Assembly (NCBI GenBank): GCA_045805265.1 | Contig: JBJMLO010000018.1 | Location: forward strand, 65,109 to 129,108 | DNA from: JBJMLO01 sp045805265 | GTDB lineage: Bacteria; Actinomycetota; UBA4738; JACQTL01 | Length of the DNA stretch: 64,000 nucleotides | Reading direction: 5' to 3' | Shown here: piece by piece, positions 15,676 through 25,136 of the stretch | How the letters are laid out: the number at the start of each line of letters is the position of its first letter | Position numbering within the stretch: position 1 is the stretch's first letter | Position numbers and translations under genes: made by a program | The notes under the pieces: generated by a model | Databases searched by the model: none | Told to the model about the DNA's origin: nothing | What the model saw: only the letters and a program-made list of their open reading frames with translations

Positions 15676-16838
15676 CCGGCCGGCACCTCGCCCACGCTGA
15701 TCGGCTCGGGAGCCCCGGGCGGGGGCTCCGCGGGCGGGCCGCCCTTCGCGGCCGCGGGGCGGCGGGTGACGTGGATCCGGTATCGCGCCACGATCTCGCC
15801 GCCGAGGACACAGAACAGCAGGATGCCCTCCATGGTCCCGACCAGGCCGATGGGGAACCCGGGGCCCTGCAGCGCGAAACCGGCGTTGGTGAGCGCGCCG
15901 ATCAGGAACGACACCACGACCACGGCGATCGGGTTGTAGCGCGCGAGGGCGGCCACCACGATGCCCGTGTACCCGAAGCCGGCGGCCTGGAGGCCCCGCG
16001 GATCGAGCACGTGGGCGAAGTCGCCCACCTGGCTCGCCCCGCCGAGTCCGGCCAGGGCGCCGGAGATCGCCATAACCGACAGGATCTTGCGGCGCGTCCG
16101 CATGCCGGCGTACCGGGCGGCGTTGGGCGAGTCGCTGATGACCCGCATCTCGAACCCGTACCGGGTCGCGCGGATCATCCACCACAGGATCGCGCCGACC
16201 GCGATCCCCACCAGCAGCCCCAGCGGGACGTCCAGGGACCCGATCGGGAGGGCCGGCCACGTGCCCTTGGACGGGAGGTACTTCCCCTGGGGGAACACCT
16301 TCGCCGCCGGCGAGACCAGGTCCCGCCAGTAGGACTTGCTGTCGTAGATCAGGTAGTACAGGAGCAGCCCCGCCACGTAGTTCAGCATCAGCGAGGTCAG
16401 GATCTCGTTCGTGTTCAGGTAGGCCCGCAACGCCCCCGGTACGGCCGCCCACAGCGATCCCGCGAGCACGCCTCCGACCGTCATGGCCACGATCAGGGCC
16501 GGGCCCGGGAGGTGGGACAGGGCGAGGCCGACGCCCGACGCCCCCAGGGCCCCCATGTACAGCTGGCCCTCCCCGCCGATGTTCCACACCTTCATCCGGA
16601 ACGCCACCGCCACCGCGAGCCCGGTGAACAGCAGGGGCGTGGAGGCGATCAGGGTCTGGCCGAGGGCCCCCGGCTCGGTGAAGCTGGCTTCCCCGATCCG
16701 GCGGTAGGTCGCGAACGGGTCGTGCCCGGTGGCCGCGAGGACGATCCCGGCAAGGACCAGCGCGAGGAGGATCGAGCCGAGCGGAACGGCGATCCCGAAC
16801 CATCGCGGCGTCGTGAGCCTCCGCTCGAACCGGATCAC
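15672..16838 (-). CDS. ABC transporter permease, nucleoside (BMP) type, first subunit
   Basis: 388 aa with many membrane segments. AFRMKVWNIGGEGQLYMGA, NTNEILTSLMLNYVA and RVISDSPNAARYAGM are hallmarks of the NupP/YufP permease. A polar Pro-rich tail of about 35 residues follows the last helix. The GTG at 16838 overlaps the ATPase stop (GTGA), and its own stop overlaps the next permease start. It forms the heterodimeric channel with the downstream subunit. Confidence 0.9.
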   Translation of the reverse strand: MIRFERRLTTPRWFGIAVPLGSILLALVLAGIVLAATGHDPFATYRRIGEASFTEPGALGQTLIASTPLLFTGLAVAVAFRMKVWNIGGEGQLYMGALGASGVGLALSHLPGPALIVAMTVGGVLAGSLWAAVPGALRAYLNTNEILTSLMLNYVAGLLLYYLIYDSKSYWRDLVSPAAKVFPQGKYLPSKGTWPALPIGSLDVPLGLLVGIAVGAILWWMIRATRYGFEMRVISDSPNAARYAGMRTRRKILSVMAISGALAGLGGASQVGDFAHVLDPRGLQAAGFGYTGIVVAALARYNPIAVVVVSFLIGALTNAGFALQGPGFPIGLVGTMEGILLFCVLGGEIVARYRIHVTRRPAAAKGGPPAEPPPGAPEPISVGEVPAG

Positions 16839-18409
16839 GCCTTCGTCCCCGACATCATGAGGCCGATGGTCTCGATGTCCGCGTCGTCCCGGTCCACCAC
16901 GCCGACCACTCGCCCGCCGTACATGACCGCGATGCGGTCGGAGAGGTCGAAGATCTCGTCGAGGTCCTCGCTGATGAGGAGCACCCCCAGCCCGTTCCCG
17001 GCCGATTCGACCAGGACGCGCCGCACGCTGTCGGTCGCCGCCACGTCCAGGCCACGCGTCGGCGACGCGGCGACCAGGACCTTGGGGTGCCCGGACAGCT
17101 CGCGGGCCAGGAGCAGCTTCTGGATGTTGCCGCCGGACAGCTCCCGGGCCAGCGTCTTCGGGCCCCGGGCCACGATGTCGAACCGCTCGATCAGCCGGGT
17201 GGCGTTCTGCGCGGTCTCCCTGGCGTTGATGACCGGGCCGTGCCCGTTCTCCCGGTAGGACTTCAAGATGAGGTTGTCGGCGATCGAGAGCCCGGGCGCG
17301 ATGCCGACCCCCATTCGCTCCTCGGGGATGTACGCGAGGCCGCTCGAGATTGCCTCCCGCGGCACGCCCCGCTGGTTCCGGCCGCCGATGGCGACCTCCC
17401 CGGCGGTCCTGGGCCGTTCGCCCGCAATCACCTCGGCCAGCTCGCGCTGGCCGTTCCCGGCCACGCCGGCGACCCCCACGATCTCGCCGGCCCGGACCTC
17501 CAGCGAGACGTACGCGAGGGCCGGCAGCCCGAGGTCGCCCTTGGCGCCCACGCCGGACAAGGCGAGCACGACGTCGCCCGAGGAGCGGCCGTGCTCCTCC
17601 TTGCGGGCCAGCTCGATGTCGCGCCCCACCATCAGACGGGCCAGCGAGCGGGCATCGGACTGCCCGGTTCGCACGGTGCCGACCCCTCGGCCGCCCCGCA
17701 GGACGGTGACTCGGTCCGAGACCGCCAGGACCTCGGGCAGCTTGTGCGAGATGAAGATCACGGTCGACCCCCGGTTGGCCATCTCCCGCAGGGTCGAGAA
17801 CAGCTGGTCGACCTCGATCGGCGTAAGCACCGTGGTCGGCTCGTCGAGGATGAGGATTCGGGCCCCCCGGTACAGCGCCTTCAGGATCTCGACCCGCTGC
17901 TGCTCCCCCACCGAGAGCTGCCAGATCTTCGCGCGGGGATCGATGTCCATCCGGAACTGCTGGGCGAGGTCGTCGATCTCGCCACGCACACGCCGCGGCG
18001 AGAGCCACCGTCCCCGGCGGCGCGACCATCCGAGGACGACGTTCTCCGCGACCGACATGCTCGGAACCAGGCGGAAGTGCTGATGGACCATGAAGATCCC
18101 GGCGGCGTGCGCGTCCCTCGGCGAACGGAACACCGCTCGCTTGCCCGAGACCTCCACCCGCCCGGCGTCCGGGTGGTACAGCCCGGCCAGGACGTTACAC
18201 AGGGTGGTCTTGCCCGCGCCGTTCTCGCCGAGCAGCGCGTGCACCTCGCCCGGGAGCGCCTCGAACGTGACGTCGGCGTTGGCGACGACTCCCGGGAAGC
18301 GCTTCGTGACGGCCCGGGCCGCCACCGCCGGAGGCGATCCGGCGGTGGCGGTCGTGGCTGTATCCGGGGCCCCGCTCTCGCCGATCGGGGGGCTATCGCT
18401 CGGATTCAC
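16835..18409 (-). CDS. ABC transporter ATP-binding protein with two ATPase domains (nucleoside importer)
   Basis: 524 aa, two ABC domains in tandem. The first has Walker A GENGAGKTT (about residue 60), signature LSVGEQQRVEILKAL and Walker B ILILDEPTTVLTP. The second has the degenerate Walker A of this family (GVAGNGQRELAEV) and signature LSGGNIQKLLLARELSG, with VLVAASPTRGLD at Walker B. This arrangement is seen in NupO/YufO and sugar importers; with BMP-type partners on both sides, nucleoside uptake is the best call. The GTG start at 18409 has only a weak ribosome site. The stop overlaps the first permease. Confidence 0.9.
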   Translation of the reverse strand: MNPSDSPPIGESGAPDTATTATAGSPPAVAARAVTKRFPGVVANADVTFEALPGEVHALLGENGAGKTTLCNVLAGLYHPDAGRVEVSGKRAVFRSPRDAHAAGIFMVHQHFRLVPSMSVAENVVLGWSRRRGRWLSPRRVRGEIDDLAQQFRMDIDPRAKIWQLSVGEQQRVEILKALYRGARILILDEPTTVLTPIEVDQLFSTLREMANRGSTVIFISHKLPEVLAVSDRVTVLRGGRGVGTVRTGQSDARSLARLMVGRDIELARKEEHGRSSGDVVLALSGVGAKGDLGLPALAYVSLEVRAGEIVGVAGVAGNGQRELAEVIAGERPRTAGEVAIGGRNQRGVPREAISSGLAYIPEERMGVGIAPGLSIADNLILKSYRENGHGPVINARETAQNATRLIERFDIVARGPKTLARELSGGNIQKLLLARELSGHPKVLVAASPTRGLDVAATDSVRRVLVESAGNGLGVLLISEDLDEIFDLSDRIAVMYGGRVVGVVDRDDADIETIGLMMSGTKA

Positions 18410-18455
18410 TCCGCCGGTCTCCTCCCGGGCTAGGGCCTCGCTCTCGAGCCCCCCG

Positions 18456-19577
18456 CTAGCCCGAGGGGCTGCCGATGACGCCCTTCACGAACCAGTTCAA
18501 CTCGTACAGCTGCTTCACGGACAGTCGCTGGCCCTGGGGGACGCCGACGCTCCCGTCCTGCTTGGTGACGGGCCCGGCGAACTCGTAGAACGAGCCGTCG
18601 ATCAGGGCCTGCTTCTTCGATTCGATCGTCTGGCGGGTGGACTGGCCCACGGACTGCCCGAACGGCGCGAGCTGGATGAGCCCGTCCTTCAGGCTCCCGT
18701 AGTAGAAGTGGCTCTTCCAGGACCCGCCCATCGCGGCCTTGACTTCCTTCACGTAGTACGGCCCCCAGTTGAAGTTCGTCGCCGTCAACCAGTTTTTGGG
18801 CGCGAACGACAGCTGGTTCGAGTCGTAGCCGCTCCAGGGGAGGTCGTTGGACTTGGCCACCTCGCCCGTGGCCGGGCTGTCCTGCCCGTCGCCGAGCGTG
18901 TCGACGCCCGCGGACACCAGGCTCTGGGCCGCCTGGCGCTCCTTGGCGGGGTCGAACCAGGTGTTGGTCCACTCGACCTGGACCGTGTCCGCAGGGTTCA
19001 CGGACTGGGCCCCGAGCGTGAAGGCGTCGATCTCCCGGATGACCTCGGGGATCGGGAACGGGGCCACGAAGCCGATCTTGCCGCTCTTGGACGCCGCGCC
19101 GGCCGCGATGCCGGTCAGGTAGTCGCCGTCCTCGGCGGCTCCGAAGTACTCCGACATGTTCGGCAGGACCGTCGTTCCCGTGGCCTGCTCGAACTTCACG
19201 TCCGGGTACTTCTTCGCCGCGGCCGCCACCGCCGGCTGGAACCCGAACGAGGTGGCGAAAATGATCTTCGCGCCCTGGTTCACCAGGCCGTTGATGACCT
19301 GCGTGACCTGGGGCCCCTCGGGGACGTTCTGCTTGTAGATCGTCTTGACCTGGTCGCCCAGGGTGCTCTGCACCAGCTGGCGCCCCTTGTCGTGGGCCTC
19401 GGTCCAGCCGGCGTCGTTCGTCGGCCCGACGTAGATCCAGGCAGCGACGAACGGCTCGGTCGAGCCCCCGGTGTTGTTGTTGCCGTTCCCGTTGTTGTCG
19501 TTCGAGTTGCCGCACGCCGCCGCCACGATCGCGACGGCGGCCGCGAGGACGGTCAGCCCAACCCTCGTCTTCCGCAT
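18456..19577 (-). CDS. BMP-family substrate-binding lipoprotein
   Basis: 373 aa. A signal sequence ends in lipobox VAAAC, followed by an Asn/Gly linker. The mature part is a PBP1-BMP fold: WIYVGPTNDAGWTEAHDKGRQ, GAKIIFATSFGFQPAVAAAAKKYPDVKFEQATG, and KIGFVAPFPIPEVIREIDAFTLGAQ. It catches nucleosides (or related purines) outside the membrane for the ATPase and permeases downstream, 46 bases away. ATG 19577 has GGAGGGG in front. It is the first gene of the importer operon, which starts from a 426-base leader or promoter region. Confidence 0.92.
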   Translation of the reverse strand: MRKTRVGLTVLAAAVAIVAAACGNSNDNNGNGNNNTGGSTEPFVAAWIYVGPTNDAGWTEAHDKGRQLVQSTLGDQVKTIYKQNVPEGPQVTQVINGLVNQGAKIIFATSFGFQPAVAAAAKKYPDVKFEQATGTTVLPNMSEYFGAAEDGDYLTGIAAGAASKSGKIGFVAPFPIPEVIREIDAFTLGAQSVNPADTVQVEWTNTWFDPAKERQAAQSLVSAGVDTLGDGQDSPATGEVAKSNDLPWSGYDSNQLSFAPKNWLTATNFNWGPYYVKEVKAAMGGSWKSHFYYGSLKDGLIQLAPFGQSVGQSTRQTIESKKQALIDGSFYEFAGPVTKQDGSVGVPQGQRLSVKQLYELNWFVKGVIGSPSG

Positions 19578-20003
19578 CGGGTACCCCTCCTTACCTCGGA
19601 GCACCGGCGGTCGGCGGTCGCCCCCACCGGTCGTCCAGCAGCCTGACTCCGTTGCCGTCCGGCCCCATCTTCCCCCTTTCGCCGGGCGCTCGCCCCCCAG
19701 TCCGGGCCCATCCCCGGACGGCCCGGCCGAGCCTTCCCACGACCCTTCCGGTCCCGCCTTGCGAGGGCCGAGCGCCGCGAACGATGACCATCCGGGGACC
19801 AGTGTAGAAATGGCACCGAACGCCGTACGGGCCGTTCGGCGCCTCACGGAGTGGCCGTTCGGGCCCCCCACGCCACCGACGCGCTGGGATCATCGCACGC
19901 CCGGACCCGGATATGAAAGGCATCCCCGGTGGCCGGCGGGCCGGCCGGGAAGACCGCTTCGCTATTGTCGCGGCGTGAGGCGAGACGAGCGAGGAGGACG
20001 TCG
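19578..20003. other. Divergent intergenic region upstream of the nucleoside importer
   Basis: 426 bases with no supported gene. It must hold promoters for the importer (minus) and the DUF5654 gene (plus). TCCCCGGA at 19711-19718 could pair with TCCGGGGA at 19791-19798, giving a large folded leader on the minus-strand transcript. No purine-riboswitch core could be recognised. An AT-richer spot at 19800-19812 (minus strand TACACT) is a weak -10 candidate. Confidence 0.35.
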
Positions 20004-20438
20004 ATGAGCGACCGCACCCCACAGCAGCCGGAAACACCCCCCGGATCGGCCGCCGCGGCCGAGCAGTCCGCCCGGCGGGCCGAAGACACCGCCGAATATG
20101 CCCAGCGGCAGAGCCAGGACGCGCTCGCGGTGGCCGAGTCGGCGCGGGAGGCCGCGCTGGAGGCGGCCCGGAAGGCCGGACGGTTCTCCCGGGAGTTCTT
20201 GGTCACGGTGATCTCGGTGGTCACCACCGCCTTCGGCGTGGTGGTCGCGCTGGCCTGGAACACGGCCCTGTCCAACTGGCTGAAGGGGTTCTCGGAAGAT
20301 GCCAGGACGATCGGCCTGTTCATCTATGCGCTGCTGATCACGTTCCTCGCCGTAATGGCGATCGTGATCCTGTCGAGGGTGGCCCGGCGGATCGGGGCCG
20401 ACCCCATCGAGTTCAAGCTCGGGGCGAAGAAGGAGTAG
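20004..20438 (+). CDS. DUF5654 family small membrane protein
   Basis: 144 aa. Residues about 1-60 are polar and Ala/Glu-rich, likely helical; two membrane segments follow (about 67-85 and 103-125), with the family phrase TTAFGVVVALAWNTALSNWL between them, then a short charged tail. DUF5654 has no known function. The ATG at 20004 follows GAGGAGG. It is a single gene, divergent from the importer and convergent with the SpoIID-like gene, whose stop is four bases away. Confidence 0.75.
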   Translation: MSDRTPQQPETPPGSAAAAEQSARRAEDTAEYAQRQSQDALAVAESAREAALEAARKAGRFSREFLVTVISVVTTAFGVVVALAWNTALSNWLKGFSEDARTIGLFIYALLITFLAVMAIVILSRVARRIGADPIEFKLGAKKE

Positions 20439-20441
20439 CCC

Positions 20442-22274
20442 TCAGGTCCGACGGCACGCGCCCGAGGTGGGGCAGGTGACGGTGCCATGCTCGAAGGACG
20501 AGCGGAGGGTGCCGCCGGACAGGTGCTGCACGTCCGAGGTGGGGAACCCAAGCGAACTTCGGGCGCTGCCCGCGTGGAGGTAGTAGGTGAGGACCCTCCC
20601 GTAGACCTCGTGCGCGCCGACGCCCGACTTGGCCCAGATGGTTCCTGCGGCGAAGTCCGCCCGGAAACAGTCGCCGGGGGCGCATCCCGTGGGCTTCGAG
20701 AGCGCGAAGACGTCGGAGCGGGGGAGCCCGAGGATGCCGCCCGCGCCTCCGAGCGTGAGGTACTTGGCGTAGACCACGCCGTGGACCCACTTCGCCGGGC
20801 TCACCGCAGGGTTCACGTAGAGGCCACCGTTGGAGAACTTCTGGGCCTGGCCGCCGCCGATGCTTCGGGCGGGCGTCAGCGCCAGCCCGGGGGCGCACGT
20901 CAGGGCGTCGTACCGGGACCTGATGGCGCCCACGACGTTCCGGTCGTGGTTGATCCAGACCTTGTCGTCCAGCAGGCCGAGCGCCGAGCTGAACTGCGGC
21001 CCGGTGAGCGTGGCGCTGGCGGCGCTGGTCCCGCTGGAAGCGCCGGCGGCCGCACTGCCCCCCGAGCCGTTCACCTCGATCGACAGGATCCGGCCCGATT
21101 GCTTCGTGTGGGTCGGGACGAACCCCGACACCGTGCCCACGTTGGCGTAGCGGTCGATGCTGGCGCTGACCTGGGACCGGGTGAGCGACTCGCGCCACGT
21201 CCGCAGGCCGACGGGGGCGGCGTAGTCGCCCGGGTCGCACACCGCGCGGAGGTACGGCACCGGAGTGCTGGTGAACCAGACGTTCTCGTTGCTCTCGGTG
21301 TAGCCCCCGCTCGAGGAGTAGTAGTTCGTCAGCGCGGCGGCTCCCTGGTACAGGACGACCTGGCCGCTCGTCTGGTTGACGGCCTGGCGCCAGTTCGCGC
21401 CGTAGGCGTCCGCCTCCTTGTCCCACCCGATGTAGGACTGGTCGGTGGAGTTCGGGTACACGCCGCAGTTGCACGTGGCGCGGTGCAGCCCGGCGTGCGA
21501 CTCGACGTAGAGCGCGTACGACCGCCCGGCCACGGCCTGGGCCTGCATGGCGGCCTGGGGCCACGAGCTGGGGACCTCCCCGAGACCGTACAGGTACTGG
21601 TCCGGCGGCATGACGCCGACCGCCCGGAGAAGCCAGGAACAGCTCGAGCAGTTCCGGTAGATGTTGAACTCGACGTAGCCGCGGCCGTACGGGTGGCCGG
21701 CCTCGGCGATGCCCACCCGGGCGTCGTTCTGCTCGTAGGCGGCGTACATCCGCCACCCCGGGCCGCCGAGCGTGCCCACGACGTGGCCGCTCGCGTTGAT
21801 CAGCCGGTAATGGGCGTCGGTGGTGGGGCGGACCGTCCACGTCGCGCCGTTCGTGATCGTGTACTTGTCGCCGGCGGTCGGCTTCCCGAACCGGAGCGCC
21901 ACCGGCCCGGACATTGCGGTGAGGTGCAGCACCGACCGATCCCAGGTGAACCCGACCCGGACGATGTCGGGGGAGCCGGCGGGCGCCCGGCCCACCGACG
22001 TGTGCGAGAAGTAATGGGTGAGGATCCGGGTGGCGCTCCACCCCCTCCTGGCCAGGCCGTACGCGCCCCACTGCGACATGCCGACGCCGTGGCCCCAGCC
22101 GCTGCCGTAGAACACGAACGTGTCGGCCTTTCCCGTCGTGGCCGTGTCGGCGGATGGCCGGGGGGGCGCGGCCATGGCCGACGAGGGGTCGCCGCCGCTG
22201 GCGCCCGCGATCCCCGCGGGGAGGATGGCCGCGAGCGCGGCCGAGAGGGTGATGGCGAGGAGTCGGTTCCGCAT
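20442..22274 (-). CDS. SpoIID/LytB-domain protein with LGFP repeats
   Basis: 610 aa. A signal peptide covers about residues 1-26. Next comes GSGWGHGVGMSQWGAYGLAR, then the SpoIID domain (about 55-370) with Tyr/Cys-rich core (MQAQAVAGRSYALY, YYSSSGGYTESNENVW). After a Ser/Ala/Gly linker, the last 150 residues carry LGFP-type repeats (LGLPRSDVFAL, FEHGTVTCP), which bind wall arabinogalactan or peptidoglycan in actinobacteria. SpoIID proteins are lytic transglycosylases on denuded glycan; here a non-sporulation wall role is likely. It stands before the polysaccharide genes but is separated by 94 bases. Confidence 0.88.
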   Translation of the reverse strand: MRNRLLAITLSAALAAILPAGIAGASGGDPSSAMAAPPRPSADTATTGKADTFVFYGSGWGHGVGMSQWGAYGLARRGWSATRILTHYFSHTSVGRAPAGSPDIVRVGFTWDRSVLHLTAMSGPVALRFGKPTAGDKYTITNGATWTVRPTTDAHYRLINASGHVVGTLGGPGWRMYAAYEQNDARVGIAEAGHPYGRGYVEFNIYRNCSSCSWLLRAVGVMPPDQYLYGLGEVPSSWPQAAMQAQAVAGRSYALYVESHAGLHRATCNCGVYPNSTDQSYIGWDKEADAYGANWRQAVNQTSGQVVLYQGAAALTNYYSSSGGYTESNENVWFTSTPVPYLRAVCDPGDYAAPVGLRTWRESLTRSQVSASIDRYANVGTVSGFVPTHTKQSGRILSIEVNGSGGSAAAGASSGTSAASATLTGPQFSSALGLLDDKVWINHDRNVVGAIRSRYDALTCAPGLALTPARSIGGGQAQKFSNGGLYVNPAVSPAKWVHGVVYAKYLTLGGAGGILGLPRSDVFALSKPTGCAPGDCFRADFAAGTIWAKSGVGAHEVYGRVLTYYLHAGSARSSLGFPTSDVQHLSGGTLRSSFEHGTVTCPTSGACRRT

Positions 22275-22368
22275 GTCAGGGGGCCGGCGGGCGGCAACCT
22301 AACACATCGTCCCGATCCGACTGGTCCTTGACGGAGATTCCTCGCAACCCGTGCCGGCGGGCCGTGAT

Positions 22369-23397
22369 CTACCCGATGCCGGGTACGGCCGCGGTCGATC
22401 CCGCGGGGACCCTGAGCCCCGTCGCCGCCATGCGGTCGGGAACCCGCGCCCCCTGGCCCAGCACGCAGCCGGACACGACCGCGCCCGCGCCGACCACCGA
22501 GCCGGGCCCCAGGACCGAGCCGCCGATCCGGGCGCCCTCGCCCACCATGCACCCGGCGTGCAGGACCGACTCGTCGACCGTCGCCCCGGCGGCCACCGAT
22601 GCCTCCGGGCCCACCGTCACCAGGGGCCCCAGCCGGGCGCCGGGATCGACGGCCGCCCCGTCGGACACACACGGCGCCGGAACGTCGATGCCGCGGACGC
22701 GCCCCTCCAGCACGTCGACGTGCGCCTTCAGGTACTTCTCCGGAGTCCCGAGGTCCATCCAGTAGGCGTCGGTGACGAATCCGAACACGGCCCCGCCCGC
22801 GGCGATCAGCGCGGGGAAGATCTCCCGCTCGATCGAGACCGTCTCCCCCGCCGGCCACCCCTCGAGCGCCGATGGATCGAGGACGTACGTCCCCGCGTTC
22901 ACGGTTCCCGGGACGAGCTCCGCCGGCTTCTCCCGGAACTCCGCGACGCGCCCTCCGGGGCCGGTGGCCACCAGGCCGAAGGGCCGGGCGTCCTCGACGG
23001 CCGACAGCGTGATGGTCGCGACGGCGTCGCGGGCCCGATGGAACTCGAGCAGCTCGGTCAGGCCCAGGTCGGTGAGGATGTCGCCGTTCAGGACGAAGAA
23101 CGGCTCGGGGTCGAGGTGCGGGATCGCGTTCACGATGGCCCCGCCGGTCCCCAGCGGGTACGACTCCGTGATCCATGTGATCTTGGGGTCGCCCCCGCGC
23201 TCCTCGACGAACGGCCCGAAGGTCTCCTCGAGATACGGCGAGGACAGCACGACCTCGTGGACCCCATGGTCCGCCAGGTGGTCGAGCACCCGGTGCAGGA
23301 ACGGCCTGTTCGCCACGGGCAGGAGCGGCTTGGGAACGGTCTCGGTGAGCGGCCTCAGGCGCGTGCCCTCCCCCCCCACCAGCACGACGGCCTTCAC
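22369..23397 (-). CDS. manB: Mannose-1-phosphate guanylyltransferase-type NDP-sugar pyrophosphorylase
   Basis: 342 aa. Residues 1-230 form the nucleotidyltransferase fold: MKAVVLVGGEGTRLRPLT with the GGxGTRxRPLT nucleotide loop, KPLLPVANRPFLHRVLD, LGTGGAI, LNGDIL (metal Asp) and EFREKP. Residues 240-342 are a left-handed beta-helix of hexapeptides (GARLGPLVTVGPEASVAAG). The pattern YWMDLGTPEKYLK and EREIFPALIA matches the actinobacterial GDP-mannose pyrophosphorylase (ManB of mycobacteria, ManC elsewhere); glucose-1-phosphate activity cannot be excluded. The GTG at 23397 begins the fold. It supplies donor sugar for the transferases downstream in the same locus. Confidence 0.8.
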   Translation of the reverse strand: MKAVVLVGGEGTRLRPLTETVPKPLLPVANRPFLHRVLDHLADHGVHEVVLSSPYLEETFGPFVEERGGDPKITWITESYPLGTGGAIVNAIPHLDPEPFFVLNGDILTDLGLTELLEFHRARDAVATITLSAVEDARPFGLVATGPGGRVAEFREKPAELVPGTVNAGTYVLDPSALEGWPAGETVSIEREIFPALIAAGGAVFGFVTDAYWMDLGTPEKYLKAHVDVLEGRVRGIDVPAPCVSDGAAVDPGARLGPLVTVGPEASVAAGATVDESVLHAGCMVGEGARIGGSVLGPGSVVGAGAVVSGCVLGQGARVPDRMAATGLRVPAGSTAAVPGIG

Positions 23398-23417
23398 GCC
23401 GGCCCCACCCACCCCGT

Positions 23418-23792
23418 TCAGGAGTGCGACGGCGTCCGTGACACCAGGACGATGCCCGCGACGATCAGCGCCACGCCCCCCCATCGCAGGCCGCTGACCG
23501 CCTCGCCGCGCACGGTGTCGTACAGGACGATCACGACGTAGGTCAGGGCCGCGAACGGATAGGCGAACGACAGGGCGGCCCGGGACAGCACCGCCAGCCA
23601 CACGAACGCGGACAGTCCGAACAGGGCCAGGCCGGCCCACACCCAGAAGGTGGTCGCGGCCACGCGCAGCGACTCCCCGTCCACGCGGAATGGATGGCCC
23701 AGCCGGTGCGTGACGTGGTTCATGCCGTGCTTCAGCACGATCTGGGCCATGGCCGCCAGCAGGACGGAGACGAGGATGAGGCCGAGCAGCAT
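23418..23792 (-). CDS. Small four-helix EamA/SMR-type membrane protein, possible lipid-sugar flippase subunit
   Basis: 124 aa, four membrane segments. The first helix lacks the Glu14 that drug-exporting SMR proteins need (AAMAQIVLKHGM instead), and resembles ArnE/ArnF and related half-size EamA proteins, which flip polyprenyl-phosphate sugars. The place between GDP-mannose synthesis and an O-antigen-type exporter fits this. The ATG at 23792 follows GAAAGGAAG; a longer reading frame upstream encodes low-complexity residues without a start signal and is not believed. Confidence 0.7.
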   Translation of the reverse strand: MLLGLILVSVLLAAMAQIVLKHGMNHVTHRLGHPFRVDGESLRVAATTFWVWAGLALFGLSAFVWLAVLSRAALSFAYPFAALTYVVIVLYDTVRGEAVSGLRWGGVALIVAGIVLVSRTPSHS

Positions 23793-23957
23793 GGCGGATC
23801 TTCCTTTCGGGTCGGGGTCGGCGTGTTCGATGTCCCATTCGTCCGTGTGGCCGGGGCGGGCCCCCCGGAACAGGCCGGGAACCCGCCGGGGCGCACGGGG
23901 ATTCGGGGGGCCGCCGGGGGTCACCGCGACCTCGTCACCGCGCCGGCTCCGCACTGC

Positions 23958-25136
23958 CTACAGGTCCTCGACGTCGACGTCCACGGGGATGAAGACCTTG
24001 CCGGGATTCTCCTCGCCCACCTGCACGACGAAGGAGTATCGCTGTTCCTGGACGTGGTACACGATCGACGCGTCGCGGGAGTGCACGCCGAGGGTCACCC
24101 AGTACTTCCCCTGCACGAACGGCAGCGAGCGCAGGTGGAACCGGATGCGCTTCTTGCCCTCGAACGGGCGGAACCGCAGGCCCCGCCAGTCGGTGTTCGT
24201 CCCGAAGACGAACGTGTTGTTCTCGTCGTGCAGCGCGAACGAGATCACCGGGTCGTCGATCGGACGGCTGGCCTTGAGGTCCACCTGCAGCGTGAGCGTC
24301 TCCCCCACCGTGGCCCGCTCGCCCGATGAGCCGTCCTCCCGGATCAGCGAGGCGCTCACGATCTCGAGCTCCCTGGTCCCCTGGTCGGTGGCGTAGGCCA
24401 GGTCGTCCCGGAGCATGAACAGCCGGAACTCCCGGACCACGTTGTCGGGCTCGCCGGCCACCCGGATCGCGCCCTTCTCGAGCATCACGGCCTGGTCGCA
24501 GACCTGCCGGACGAGGTCGGCGGCGTGCGTCACGAACACGATCGTGCGCCCTTCGCGCTGGAACTGCTCGATGCGCGCCAGGCACTTGCGCTGGAACGCC
24601 TCGTCCCCGACGGCGAGCACCTCGTCGATCAGCAGGATCTGGGGGTCGACGTGGACGGCCACCGAGAACCCGAGCCGGACCACCATGCCGCTCGAGTAGA
24701 ACTTAAGCTGGGTGTCGATGAAGTCCTCGAGCTCGGCGAACTCGACGACCGAGGCGAACACCGCGTCGGCCTCCGACCGCGAGAGCCCGAGGATCGAGGC
24801 GTTGAGGTACACGTTCTCCCGCCCCGTCAGCTCGGGGTGGAACCCGGCGCCGAGCTCGAGCAGCGCCGCGATGCGTCCCCGGGTGACGACCCGCCCCTCG
24901 CTCGGCCGCAGGATCCCGGCGATGATCCGCAGCAGCGTGGACTTCCCGCTGCCGTTCGGCCCGATCAGCCCCATGGTCGACCCCTCGGGCACCTCGAACG
25001 ACACGTCCTTCAGGGCCCAGAACTCCTCGGCGCGCGTCCGGCCCCCGCCCACCCTGGCCTTGATCGACGAGGGTCGCTTCCGGTAGCGCTTGAAGCGCTT
25101 GCCGATCCCGGCGACCTCGATCGCGGGCAGCGCCAC
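23958..25136 (-). CDS. wzt: Wzt-type polysaccharide ABC exporter ATPase with C-terminal carbohydrate-binding domain
   Basis: 392 aa. The ABC domain (about 5-245) has Walker A GPNGSGKST (59-67), the exporter signature YSSGMVVRLGFSVAV and Walker B ILLIDEVLAVGDEAFQ, all typical of Wzt/TagH. Residues about 255-392 form the Wzt C-terminal beta sandwich that reads the modified end of the glycan. With the Wzm partner it moves a lipid-linked polysaccharide across the membrane. The GTG start at 25136 shares a base with the permease stop (TAGTG), so the pair is coupled. Confidence 0.92.
   Translation of the reverse strand: MALPAIEVAGIGKRFKRYRKRPSSIKARVGGGRTRAEEFWALKDVSFEVPEGSTMGLIGPNGSGKSTLLRIIAGILRPSEGRVVTRGRIAALLELGAGFHPELTGRENVYLNASILGLSRSEADAVFASVVEFAELEDFIDTQLKFYSSGMVVRLGFSVAVHVDPQILLIDEVLAVGDEAFQRKCLARIEQFQREGRTIVFVTHAADLVRQVCDQAVMLEKGAIRVAGEPDNVVREFRLFMLRDDLAYATDQGTRELEIVSASLIREDGSSGERATVGETLTLQVDLKASRPIDDPVISFALHDENNTFVFGTNTDWRGLRFRPFEGKKRIRFHLRSLPFVQGKYWVTLGVHSRDASIVYHVQEQRYSFVVQVGEENPGKVFIPVDVDVEDL

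Noticed and set aside
19578..20003. Purine or other riboswitch before the nucleoside importer
   Set aside because: No conserved aptamer core could be recognised by eye; only generic GC-rich pairing was seen.
23793..23957. Upstream extension of the small EamA/SMR protein
   Set aside because: The frame is open to 23954 but encodes Pro/Arg/Gly-rich residues without a ribosome site, while ATG 23792 has one and starts the first helix.
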